Shown here one piece after another: positions 46,794 through 54,371 of a DNA stretch of 64,000 nucleotides; the first letter of the stretch is position 1; each line of letters opens with the position of its first letter. Position numbers and translations under genes: made by a program. The stretch lies in assembly GCF_004765795.1 (NCBI RefSeq), contig NZ_SBIV01000002.1:62001-126000 (forward strand). Direction: 5' to 3'. The stretch is from Halorussus marinus. GTDB taxonomy: Archaea > Halobacteriota > Halobacteria > Halobacteriales > Haladaptataceae. The notes beneath the pieces are model-generated. The model made no database searches. It was given only the letters and a program-made list of their open reading frames with translations, and was not told the origin of the DNA.

Positions 46794-48053
46794 ATGGTAG
46801 GTGTCATCGACCTGTTCTGTGGCACGGGCGGCTTCACGTACGGCTTCGAGACCCACCCCTCCGACCAGTTCGAAGTCCTGTTGGGACTCGATAAAAAGGA
46901 CGTCGCCGCCGAGACGTTCGAACGAAACCATCCGGACGCGGAGGTCGTGAACGCGGACATTCGAGAGTGGCCCCCCGAGAAAACGGCCCGACAGACGGAC
47001 GTCACTCCCGACGACGTCGACGTGATCGTGGGCGGTCCGCCCTGTCAAGGCTTCTCTTCGATTCGTCCGGACCGCGGCGACGACGTTCTGGACGAACGGA
47101 ACGGGCTGTACTCCGACTTCATAGAGTACGTCGCCTACTACGAGCCCGACTTCTTCGTGATGGAGAACGTGGTCGGACTGGCCACCCACGAAGACGGCGA
47201 GACGATCGGCCAGATTTTGGACGATACGCGACACATCGGGTACACCGCCGACTGGCGGATCCTGAACGCCGCCAATTTCGGCCTGCCACAGCGCCGAGAG
47301 CGACTGATTATGATCGGTGCGGCCGACGAGCGGGAGATCGAATTCCCGGATCCGACACACGAGGCGGACGGTCGAACGATCGGGTACCGGGACAAGTCGA
47401 AGGTCGTGACGACACAGCCCACGCTGGACAGTTTCCGGGACGCCAAAGCCCTCCGAGAGGCGAGAACGATAGTCGACGCCATCGGCGATCTCCCGGAACT
47501 GGAGGCCGGAGAACGCGCAGTCGAGTACACACAGCCGCCACAAAACCGCTATCAGGCGTCGCTACGCGACGGATCGGCGGAGCTCACGCTACACGAGGCG
47601 ACCGATCACGGGGAGAAGATGCTGACGATAATCAGACACAGCGGCCCGAACAAGCAGACGACCATCGAGAATCTGGAGCGGTCGCCGGAAGTGGACGACG
47701 TCGACGACTACATCACTACGGGGTACAGTTCGAGCTACTCCCGCCTCGACCCGGACCTCCCCTCGGTGACGATGACGGTCAACTTCATCCATCCCGCCTC
47801 CAACAAGTGCATCCATCCGACCCAAGACAGAGCGCTCACGCCGCGGGAGGGTGCTCGGATACAGAGTTTCCCCGACAGCTTCGAGTTCGTCGGAAACCGG
47901 AGCGACGTCGTAGAGCAGATAGGAAACGCCGTCCCGCCACTACTCGGGCGCGTGCTGGCAGAACACGTCGTCGGGATGTACGACGAGTCGTATCGGGCTG
48001 ATTACGCCGCGTGTGTCATCGATGACGGACCCGAGCGCACGGCCGAAATCTAA
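46794..48053 (+). CDS. DNA (cytosine-5) methyltransferase
   Basis: A 419-residue C5-methyltransferase with all main motifs in order: I VIDLFCGTGGF (residues 4-14), IV GGPPCQGFS with catalytic Cys84, VI FFVMENVVGL (Glu124), VIII QRRER (166-170), and near the C-terminus motif IX/X with RIQSFP and IGNAVPP. A ~200-residue variable region between VIII and IX holds the target-recognition domain. It protects host DNA from the partner nuclease. It is divergent from the HTH-nuclease gene and lies inside the direct-repeat-bounded island. A short frame ends 3 nt before its ATG. Confidence 0.95.
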   Translation: MVGVIDLFCGTGGFTYGFETHPSDQFEVLLGLDKKDVAAETFERNHPDAEVVNADIREWPPEKTARQTDVTPDDVDVIVGGPPCQGFSSIRPDRGDDVLDERNGLYSDFIEYVAYYEPDFFVMENVVGLATHEDGETIGQILDDTRHIGYTADWRILNAANFGLPQRRERLIMIGAADEREIEFPDPTHEADGRTIGYRDKSKVVTTQPTLDSFRDAKALREARTIVDAIGDLPELEAGERAVEYTQPPQNRYQASLRDGSAELTLHEATDHGEKMLTIIRHSGPNKQTTIENLERSPEVDDVDDYITTGYSSSYSRLDPDLPSVTMTVNFIHPASNKCIHPTQDRALTPREGARIQSFPDSFEFVGNRSDVVEQIGNAVPPLLGRVLAEHVVGMYDESYRADYAACVIDDGPERTAEI

Positions 48054-48136
48054 GCGACCGCGTTCTCCAGAGGCCCGCCACTCCGCCCGGTAGCAGTGCT
48101 GTGGCCGCCTGAGCCGGAAGCGGATCTCGAACGGCG

Positions 48137-48970
48137 CTACTCGTTTGTGACGGCGTCGGCGGGATCGACGACCTCGCCGGTCGCGGGTTCGACGCCCACC
48201 CGATCGCAGAGGTCGGACAGCGGACACGCCTCGGGACCGTCGAGACACGCCGGTTTGCGGGCGGTACAGTGCTCGCGGCCGAACTGAATCGTCGCGGTGT
48301 GGCCGAAGCCGCACTTCTCGGCGGGCACCTCGCGTTCTAGGACCGCCCGGACGGTCTCGTGATCGGCGTCGGGCGCCGCGACCCCGAGCCGCCGGTAGAT
48401 GCGATGGACGTGGGTGTCGACGGGGAACACGCCCGACTGCCCGCCCGCGAACAGCAACACGCAGTCGGCGGTCTTCGGTCCGACGCCGTTCAGATCGAGG
48501 AGCGCCGACCGGACCTCGCCGGGATCGCCCTCCCGGACGAACTCGTCGAAGGCGGCCGCGCTCCCGTGGTCGTCGAGGACGCGGTCGGCGACGGTCGTGA
48601 TGACGTCGGTCTTCTGGTTGTAGAGGCCCGCCGGTCGGATAGTGTCGGCGAGTTCGTCGGGATCGGCGCCCGCGAGCGCGACCGCGAGGTCGGTGTCGTC
48701 GGACCCGTCCGCGCCCCCGGTGGCGTACCGCTCCATCAGCGCGTCGTGGGCCGGCTGGCTCGCCTTGTCGCTGGTGTTTTGACTCAGGATCGTCCGGACC
48801 AGACACTCGAAGGCCGGCCGACCGCCGTAGGTCTTCGTCCAGTACAACCGGCCGAGTTCGTCGACGACCGCCTCGGCGCGGGTGTCGGGGTCGCCGTCCC
48901 GGAAGCTCGCGAACGAGCTCCCCGCGGGGTCGCCGCCGCTGATGTTCTCGGCGGGTTCGGGATCGTCCAT
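48137..48970 (-). CDS. nth: endonuclease III with altered C-terminus
   Basis: A 277-residue DNA glycosylase/AP lyase for oxidised pyrimidines. The HhH-GPD core is intact: Lys166 in LNGVGPKTADC and Asp185 in FPVDTHVHRI are the catalytic pair. The [4Fe-4S] ligands are Cys235, 242, 249 and 255, spaced C-x6-C-x6-C-x5-C rather than the bacterial C-x6-C-x2-C-x5-C. A 25-residue polar N-terminal extension precedes the fold. The last residues VTNE are supplied by the inserted restriction island, which duplicated the GEVVDPADA codons. Confidence 0.94.
   Translation of the reverse strand: MDDPEPAENISGGDPAGSSFASFRDGDPDTRAEAVVDELGRLYWTKTYGGRPAFECLVRTILSQNTSDKASQPAHDALMERYATGGADGSDDTDLAVALAGADPDELADTIRPAGLYNQKTDVITTVADRVLDDHGSAAAFDEFVREGDPGEVRSALLDLNGVGPKTADCVLLFAGGQSGVFPVDTHVHRIYRRLGVAAPDADHETVRAVLEREVPAEKCGFGHTATIQFGREHCTARKPACLDGPEACPLSDLCDRVGVEPATGEVVDPADAVTNE
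48151..48179. repeat. right copy of the 29 bp direct repeat, within the nth 3' end
   Basis: Identical in all 29 positions to 45668-45696. It encodes residues 265-273 of the nth product on the minus strand. Flanking bases differ immediately on both sides, so the repeat boundary is sharp. Confidence 0.9.
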
Positions 48971-49002
48971 ACCGGGCGTTCGGGACGCCAGCGGATTAAA
49001 AC

Positions 49003-49416
49003 CTACACGACCGAGAGGGTCACCGTCAGGTCCGCCCCCGCCGCGAGCGCCGCCGCGAGGTCGCGGTCGAACGCCTCGGCGGCGAACTCGGCGCCCACCA
49101 TCACGGTGCGGTCGTCGACGTAATCGCTGGTCCGGCCGACCGCGCTCCGGTCGCTCTCGAAGGTGAGGTCGGGGTCGCCCCGACCGGTCACGGTCTCGCG
49201 GTGACCGTCGGCCTCGAACGTCGCGGTGACGGTCGCCTCGGCGTCCCGACACGCCGCGACGAACTCCGGGTCGAAGTCGGCGGGCGCCCGGTCGGCCTCG
49301 ATGCCGAGGATGCAGTCGCCCGCCGGCGTGAGGAAGTCGTCGGTCGTGACCTCGAAGGTGCTCGCGTGGGCGGCCGAGACGTGCTCGTGGCCCGTCGCGT
49401 GGATGACTTCGTCCAT
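49003..49416 (-). CDS. DUF371 family protein
   Basis: A 137-residue protein with the archaeal DUF371 pattern: IHATGHEHVSAAHASTFEVT at the N-terminus, TPAGDCILGIEADRAPADF (~residues 31-49) and the end DDRTVMVGAEFAAEAFDRDL. It is an alpha-beta protein of unknown function, conserved in archaea. It begins 32 nt upstream of nth on the same strand. Confidence 0.85.
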   Translation of the reverse strand: MDEVIHATGHEHVSAAHASTFEVTTDDFLTPAGDCILGIEADRAPADFDPEFVAACRDAEATVTATFEADGHRETVTGRGDPDLTFESDRSAVGRTSDYVDDRTVMVGAEFAAEAFDRDLAAALAAGADLTVTLSVV

Positions 49417-49512
49417 CGTGTCCGGGAGGGTTCGCGGCGGGGGTACTTGAGCGCGGCCTTCCGATCACGGTGTTCGGGCGCCGTCGGGCGACTCGGCGGG
49501 TCCCCGCGGGAC

Positions 49513-49665
49513 TCAGCGCACCACGGTCACCGTGACCGCGCCGCAGGCACACTCGTAGGCCCGGCGCTCGCCGGCGGCGGTCACCATGCGGACCAGCAGT
49601 TGGTCGTCGCCGAGCGCGCGGTCACAGCCCGGAGCGTCGCAAGCGCACCGAAGATCGTCGAGCAT
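49513..49665 (-). CDS. small cysteine-rich protein
   Basis: A 50-residue protein with four to five cysteines (CACDAPGC near residues 7-14 and CACGAV near 38-43), suggesting a zinc site. A TATA-like CAATTTAAGG lies ~27 nt upstream on the minus strand, supporting ATG 49665 and a leaderless transcript over the upstream in-frame start at 49755. Function unknown. Confidence 0.7.
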   Translation of the reverse strand: MLDDLRCACDAPGCDRALGDDQLLVRMVTAAGERRAYECACGAVTVTVVR

Positions 49666-49777
49666 GTCGGGGAGTCGTCGCGCCGGCCCCCTTAAATTGA
49701 GCCATGGGTGCGGTGAAAGTGAAAGTGAAGCTCCGCGGGACGTAAAACATATCACGCCGGGGTTTAGTTGCCTCAGT

Positions 49778-51643
49778 ATGTCTCTGCCCGACTGGACGGG
49801 CGCGGTCGTCGAACCGTCCGCTGGGGACGACCCTCCATCCCCCGACGAGTGGCGCGCCGTCGAGGTCCCCGGCCGCCCCGCCGAGTTCGCCGGCGCCGAC
49901 GCAGTCGCCTACCGCACCCGGTTTCCCGACCCCCGGGACGGCGACGAGCGCGCGACCCTCGAACTCCGCGGACTGTTCGCCCGCGCCCGGATCTGGCTCA
50001 ACGGCGACCTCCTCGGCGAGCACGGCGCCTACTTCCGGCCCGCCCGGTACGAACCCGATCTCGACGCCGAGAACGAACTCGTCGTGGAGTGTCGCGCGCC
50101 CGACCGGTTCGGCGGCGTCTACGCGACCGATCGGGTCCCCGACGAGCGGGCGGTCCCCGGCATCTGGTGGGGCGCCACGCTCGAAACGCACCCGGAGACG
50201 TACCTCGACTCGGTGTCGCTCGCGCCCCGAACGACCGACGACGGGGCGGCCATCGACGCCGAGATCGCGGTCGAGGCGGGCGAGGACCTCGACGACCGGA
50301 TCTCGCTGTCGGTCCGTCCGCAGGGGTTTCGCGGGGGCGGCGTGATGGAGCGGGCCCGCGTCGAGGCCGACGCCGGCGAGCGGGCCCTCGTGGAGAAGAC
50401 CCTCGAACTCAGAGACCCCGCGTACTGGTGGCCCGCGGGCCACGGCCCCCAGCACAAGTACGCGGTCAGGGCGAAGCTCGGCGGCTCCGAGCGGGTGGTC
50501 GAGACCGGGCTCTCGACGGTCCGGGCGACCGACGGCGGACTGGTCGTAAACGGCCAGCGCGTCCCCGCCCGGGGGTTCTCGTTGCTCCCGACCGGCGACC
50601 CGACGTGGGACGTCGAGCGGGCGGCCAACGCCAACGCCAACCTCGTGCGGGCGTACGGTCACGTCCCGCCGCCGGCCTTCTACGAGGCCGCCGCCGACGC
50701 CGGAGTGCTGGTGTGGCAGGACCTCCCGCTGGCGGGGCCGGGCGAGTACGACGCCGACCGCGCGACCGACCTCGCCGGCCGGCTCGCGGACGCGGTCGAG
50801 CGCCACCCCGGCGTCGCCGCGTTCGGGGTCCACGCCGACCCGACCGACCACCTCTCGGGGGTCGGCCCCGGCCGGCTCGCACGCTACAAGGTGCGGTGGC
50901 GGGCCTGGCGGGCGTCCTACGACCCGACCGTCGACCGCGAGGTCGCCGAGGCGCTTCCCGACGACGCCGCGGTCTACCCCGTCTCGGGCGCGCCCGGAAT
51001 CGACCCCGACGCCGCCCACCTCTATCCGGGGTGGGAGTACGGCGACGCCGCCGACGCGGCGTGGCTCGCCGAGAAGTACGACTGCGACGGCGCGGTCGGG
51101 GGCTTCGGTGCGGGCGCGCTCGCGACTCCGGACGGCGCCGACGACCCCGACGGCGTGGCGGACTTCGACGCCGCGGCCCACGACGCCCACGTCTCGGGCG
51201 GCGTCGACGAGTCCCAGGCCTATCAGGCCCGCCTGCTCAAGACGGTGACCGAGACGCTCCGGAGGCGGGGGATCGACCTGCTCGCGGCCGACGCGCTCCG
51301 GGACGCCGACGCGGGCGCCGGGATGGGCGTCTTGGCGGCCGACGGGACCGAAAAATCGGGGTACGCCGCCGTCGCGGCGTCGCTCGAACCCGTCCAGGTC
51401 GTCCTCGACGCCTACCCGCGGGCGGGCCAGAGCCGGGAGCTGACGGTGCTCAACGACACCCCCGAGGCGGTCTCGGGGAGCGTCTCGTGGACCGCCGGCG
51501 ACCGGAGCGGCGGCGCGGACGTGAGCGTCGAGGCGTACGGCCGGGAGACCGCCGGGCGCCTCCGGGTGCCCGACGGCGCCGAGGCGGTCGAACTCGCGCT
51601 CGACCGCGGCGAGGCCGCGGTGACCAACGAGTATCGTTTATAA
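49778..51643 (+). CDS. glycoside hydrolase family 2-like protein, possibly inactive
   Basis: A 621-residue protein. An N-terminal sugar-binding jelly roll (RARIWLNGDLLGEHGAYFRP, ~residues 68-87), an immunoglobulin-like segment and a TIM-barrel-like part (RGFSLLPTGDPTWDVERAAN, VLVWQDLPLAG) follow the order of beta-mannosidase/glucuronidase enzymes. Where GH2 enzymes have the acid/base Asn-Glu after the HPS strand, this protein reads RHPGVAAFGVHADPTDH (~341-357) and no Asn-Glu is present. It may bind sugar without hydrolysing it or use another residue. A C-terminal beta-sandwich completes it. Preceded by a TATA-like ACATATC 25-30 nt before the ATG. Confidence 0.68.
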   Translation: MSLPDWTGAVVEPSAGDDPPSPDEWRAVEVPGRPAEFAGADAVAYRTRFPDPRDGDERATLELRGLFARARIWLNGDLLGEHGAYFRPARYEPDLDAENELVVECRAPDRFGGVYATDRVPDERAVPGIWWGATLETHPETYLDSVSLAPRTTDDGAAIDAEIAVEAGEDLDDRISLSVRPQGFRGGGVMERARVEADAGERALVEKTLELRDPAYWWPAGHGPQHKYAVRAKLGGSERVVETGLSTVRATDGGLVVNGQRVPARGFSLLPTGDPTWDVERAANANANLVRAYGHVPPPAFYEAAADAGVLVWQDLPLAGPGEYDADRATDLAGRLADAVERHPGVAAFGVHADPTDHLSGVGPGRLARYKVRWRAWRASYDPTVDREVAEALPDDAAVYPVSGAPGIDPDAAHLYPGWEYGDAADAAWLAEKYDCDGAVGGFGAGALATPDGADDPDGVADFDAAAHDAHVSGGVDESQAYQARLLKTVTETLRRRGIDLLAADALRDADAGAGMGVLAADGTEKSGYAAVAASLEPVQVVLDAYPRAGQSRELTVLNDTPEAVSGSVSWTAGDRSGGADVSVEAYGRETAGRLRVPDGAEAVELALDRGEAAVTNEYRL

Positions 51644-51721
51644 CCCTGCCGGAAGTGTGGGAACGGCTTACACGGCGGGTAGCGGCCGTGTGAACCGGTT
51701 CCACCGTTCTAAACAGCACAA

Positions 51722-51774
51722 CATTTAAATATCCATGGCGAATACGTAAGGATACCAGAACGCCACCGGCGTTC
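51722..51774 (+). promoter_or_regulatory. TATA element and transcript-start inverted repeat before the coiled-coil gene
   Basis: ATTTAAATAT (51723-51732) is followed ~26 nt later by GAACGCC-ACC-GGCGTTC (51758-51774), a 7 bp arm inverted repeat with 3 nt spacer. The 252 bp between the GH2-like gene and ATG 51896 hold no other gene; if transcription starts here, the coiled-coil message has a leader of ~135 nt. Confidence 0.35.
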
Positions 51775-51895
51775 GGCGGGCATCGTGCGACAAATGACAA
51801 GGGACTATTGTCACCGAACGGTTGCTACCGGTCGCCAGCGCTCGCTGTCGATCGCCGAACCCCGGGGCGGGCATGGAATCGAGGTTTAACTAAGC

Positions 51896-52759
51896 ATGGT
51901 AAGTGTAACGGAAGAAGAACTTCAGAACAAGTCGAAGGGCGAACTAATCAAACTCGCGGGTCAGCTTCGAGACCGACGAAACGAGCTGAACCAGAAGGCC
52001 AGCAAGCGCGCGTCGAAGCGCGACGACCTGAACGCCAAGACGCGCGAGAAGGTCGACGAGGCCCAGGAGCACCGCGAGAAGCGCGACGAGCTCAACGAGA
52101 AGGTCCAAGAGCACAAAGAAAAGCGCAACGAGCTCAACGCGGAGGCCAACGAGCTGTTCGACGAGGTCGAGCAAAAGAAGTCCGACCTCGAACTTGACGA
52201 GGGAAAGGACCTCGAAGAGCTCGAGAGTGAGATCGAAGACCTCGAGTTCAAACAGCAGACAGAGGTCCTCTCGACCGACGAAGAGCGCGAACTCATCGAG
52301 AAGATCGAGGCCAAGCGCGAGGAGTACCAGCAGCGCAAGGAGAAGCTCGACGGCACCGAGGACCTCGACGAACTCGTCGAGGAAGCCGAGGAGGTCCGCG
52401 CCGAGGCGTCGCGTCACCACGAGAAGGTGACGGAGCTCGCGGACAAGGCCCAAGAGCACCACAACCAGATGATCGAGGCCTATCGGGAGGCCGACGACAT
52501 CCGCGACGAGGCCGACGAGATGCACGAGAGCTTCGTCGAAGCTCAGGAGTCGGCCGACCAGCACCACGAGGACTTCGTGCGCGTCCAAAAGCGCCTGCGC
52601 GAACTCGACAAGCAGGAAGAAGAAGAGCGCAAGTCCGAGAAAGAAAAGGAGCGCGAGGAGGCCAAAGAGGAGGCCGAGGAGATCTACCAGCAGTTCAAGG
52701 AAGGCGAGACCCTCGACACCGAGGACCTCATGAAGCTCCAGAAGACGGGCCTGCTGTAA
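51896..52759 (+). CDS. coiled-coil protein (COG1340-like)
   Basis: A 287-residue protein that is almost entirely a coiled coil from residue ~8 to ~265, with heptads rich in Glu, Lys, Arg and Asp (for example DELNEKVQEHKEKRNELNAE). It ends in a short non-helical segment EGETLDTEDLMKLQKTGLL. It resembles archaeal coiled-coil proteins of COG1340, sometimes labelled phosphoserine phosphatase-like without support. Its codons favour AAG and GAG and the protein is much richer in lysine than haloarchaeal neighbours. Function unknown; SMC-like scaffolding is one possibility. Confidence 0.8.
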   Translation: MVSVTEEELQNKSKGELIKLAGQLRDRRNELNQKASKRASKRDDLNAKTREKVDEAQEHREKRDELNEKVQEHKEKRNELNAEANELFDEVEQKKSDLELDEGKDLEELESEIEDLEFKQQTEVLSTDEERELIEKIEAKREEYQQRKEKLDGTEDLDELVEEAEEVRAEASRHHEKVTELADKAQEHHNQMIEAYREADDIRDEADEMHESFVEAQESADQHHEDFVRVQKRLRELDKQEEEERKSEKEKEREEAKEEAEEIYQQFKEGETLDTEDLMKLQKTGLL

Positions 52760-52938
52760 TCTACGTTCGTCGCTAACTGCGATCTGCTGTTTCTCGACCC
52801 GAACCGGCTCGAACAGCGACGTCTCTCGTCGAACGCGTCGGACCGGGCTGTGTCTGGGCGCCGAGAGGTGTGGCGGACGACCTGACCTTTTGCCCGAGTC
52901 GAATCAACAGATTACAGCGTTGAGCGCGTTTGCGTCCG

Positions 52939-52973
52939 TTTTTTAAGGGAGTGGTCTCTACCCTCGGTAGAGA
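52939..52973 (+). promoter_or_regulatory. TATA box and 8 bp inverted repeat at the start of the reductase transcript
   Basis: TTTTTTAAG (52939-52946) is a TATA-like element. TCTCTACC-CTC-GGTAGAGA (52955-52973) is an inverted repeat with 8 bp arms and a 3 nt spacer, spanning the expected transcription start and ending at the ATG of the small frame at 52973. It is a plausible repressor site. The remaining 52760-52938 shows no gene. Confidence 0.45.
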
Positions 52974-53089
52974 TGACTGCGGACGAATATACCGTTCTCA
53001 CCGGGGGCGACGCGATGAGCCGCGGGCGTCCCCGCGCGGCTTCTGGCGCGGTTGTCGGCGTCTCCACACACGGAGGCGACCGTCCATGA
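52973..53089 (+). CDS. possible 38-residue leader ORF overlapping the reductase start
   Basis: From ATG 52973 a 38-codon frame (MTADEYTVLTGGDAMSRGRP, then Ala/Gly/Val-rich) runs to TGA 53087-53089, overlapping the geranylgeranyl-reductase ATG as ATGA. The ATG lies ~27 nt after the TATA-like element, as in leaderless haloarchaeal genes, so ribosomes may start here and reinitiate on the main gene. No family match; it may be a regulatory peptide or chance. Confidence 0.35.
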   Translation: MTADEYTVLTGGDAMSRGRPRAASGAVVGVSTHGGDRP

Positions 53090-54318
53090 CCGACCGCTTC
53101 GACGTGATCGTCGCCGGCGCCGGCCCCGCCGGCGGGCAGTGCGCCCGCGATCTGGCGCGGCGCGGCTACGACGTGGTCGTCCTCGAAGCCGAACCCGAGG
53201 ACGGGTTCCCGCGCCAGAGCAACAAGTCGACCGCGGGAACGTTCCCGTCGATGATGTCGGCGTTCGGGATCCCCGACGACGTGGTGATGCAGTACACCGA
53301 CGACGTGGTGCTCGAATCGCCGAACGACCACTACGTCCGCCACCAGCCGGGCGCGGTCCTCGAGTTCGCCGACTTCAAGCGCTACCTCGTCCGGGACGGC
53401 CGCGAGAAGGGCGCCGAGTACCGCTTCGACGCCCGGGTCTCGAAGCCGGTGATGGAGGGCGGCGACATCGTCGGGGTACGGTACGACGGCGACCGGGAGG
53501 TGTACGCCGACGTCGTGATCGACGCGACCGGTCCGGCCGCGCCGCTCGCGAAGGCGCTCGGCGTCAGCGATCTCAAGCGCAAGAATCAGGCGATCGGGAT
53601 CGAGTACGAGATGGAAGGCGTCGAGATGGACGCCGAGGGGTACGCCGACCTCAGCGACACGATGATGCTCCGGCTCGACCACGACCTCGCGCCGGGCGGT
53701 TACTCGTGGATCTTCCACACCGGCGGGGACACCGCGAAGGTCGGGCTCTGTTACATCCAGAATCAGGCCCACCGCGAGAACGCCCGCGAGGGGATGGGGA
53801 TCGACGACTACCTCCAGTACTGGCTCGACGAGGACCCCCGGTTCGCGGACGCCGAGCGGATCGAGGGCAAACAACACCGCGGCTCGGCCCACATCCAGAT
53901 GCCGACCGGGCTGAGCACGGACAACTTCATGGCCATCGGCGACACGGTGCCGACGATCGACCCCCTCTGGGGCGAGGGAATCCACACCTGCATGAAGTCC
54001 GGGCGGGCCGCCGCGATGACGGCCGACCGGTGTTTCATGACCAACGACCGCGACACGTCGGCCGAACGGCTCTCGATCTACGACGAGCTGTGGCACAACG
54101 ACGTCGCCCCCCACATGCGACAGCGACTCCTGATGACCCAACTGCTGTACCTCGCGTCGAACGAACGGTACGACACCCTGATGGCCGATCTGCGCCGCGC
54201 CGACGAGGAGGTCCTGAGCGCGGCGAACGGCGGCAACTGGCGGAGCCTCGCGAAGCTGTTCCACCTCGACGACCTGCCGCTTTTGACCCGGTTCGCCCGC
54301 GAACGGCTGACCGAGTGA
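53086..54318 (+). CDS. geranylgeranyl reductase family FAD-dependent oxidoreductase
   Basis: A 410-residue flavoprotein. The N-terminal FDVIVAGAGPAGGQCARDL binds FAD; FADFKRYLVRDGREKG and the substrate-site motif GGYSWIFHTGG (YxWxFP family) follow; GDTVPTIDPLWGEGIHTCMKSG is the second FAD motif. Family members saturate isoprenoid chains of archaeol lipids or quinones. A GGAGG sequence lies 9 nt before the ATG. The start overlaps a small upstream frame by 4 nt. Confidence 0.88.
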   Translation: MTDRFDVIVAGAGPAGGQCARDLARRGYDVVVLEAEPEDGFPRQSNKSTAGTFPSMMSAFGIPDDVVMQYTDDVVLESPNDHYVRHQPGAVLEFADFKRYLVRDGREKGAEYRFDARVSKPVMEGGDIVGVRYDGDREVYADVVIDATGPAAPLAKALGVSDLKRKNQAIGIEYEMEGVEMDAEGYADLSDTMMLRLDHDLAPGGYSWIFHTGGDTAKVGLCYIQNQAHRENAREGMGIDDYLQYWLDEDPRFADAERIEGKQHRGSAHIQMPTGLSTDNFMAIGDTVPTIDPLWGEGIHTCMKSGRAAAMTADRCFMTNDRDTSAERLSIYDELWHNDVAPHMRQRLLMTQLLYLASNERYDTLMADLRRADEEVLSAANGGNWRSLAKLFHLDDLPLLTRFARERLTE

Positions 54319-54371
54319 CTCGGCGCGAAGCGAGAGACTTATGACTCCGGGGTCGCTTCGAATCGAGGGGT

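Larger units (their letters stand above)
45668..48179. mobile_element. inserted restriction-modification island bounded by 29 bp direct repeats
   Basis: The two 29 bp repeats enclose 2.45 kb holding only the HTH-nuclease candidate and the C5-methyltransferase. Taking out one repeat plus the intervening DNA joins nth to the left copy and gives a 274-residue product ending in ADAD, in frame, directly before the DUF373 gene. The present nth instead ends ADAVTNE, borrowed from island sequence. No integrase, transposase or terminal inverted repeat is visible. The enclosed genes use more A/T-ending codons and have AT-richer spacers than neighbours. Confidence 0.75.

Noticed and set aside
49703-49744. 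Thirteen-codon plus-strand frame before the GH2-like gene
   Set aside because: Too short, no promoter spacing, and it lies in the promoter of two divergent genes.
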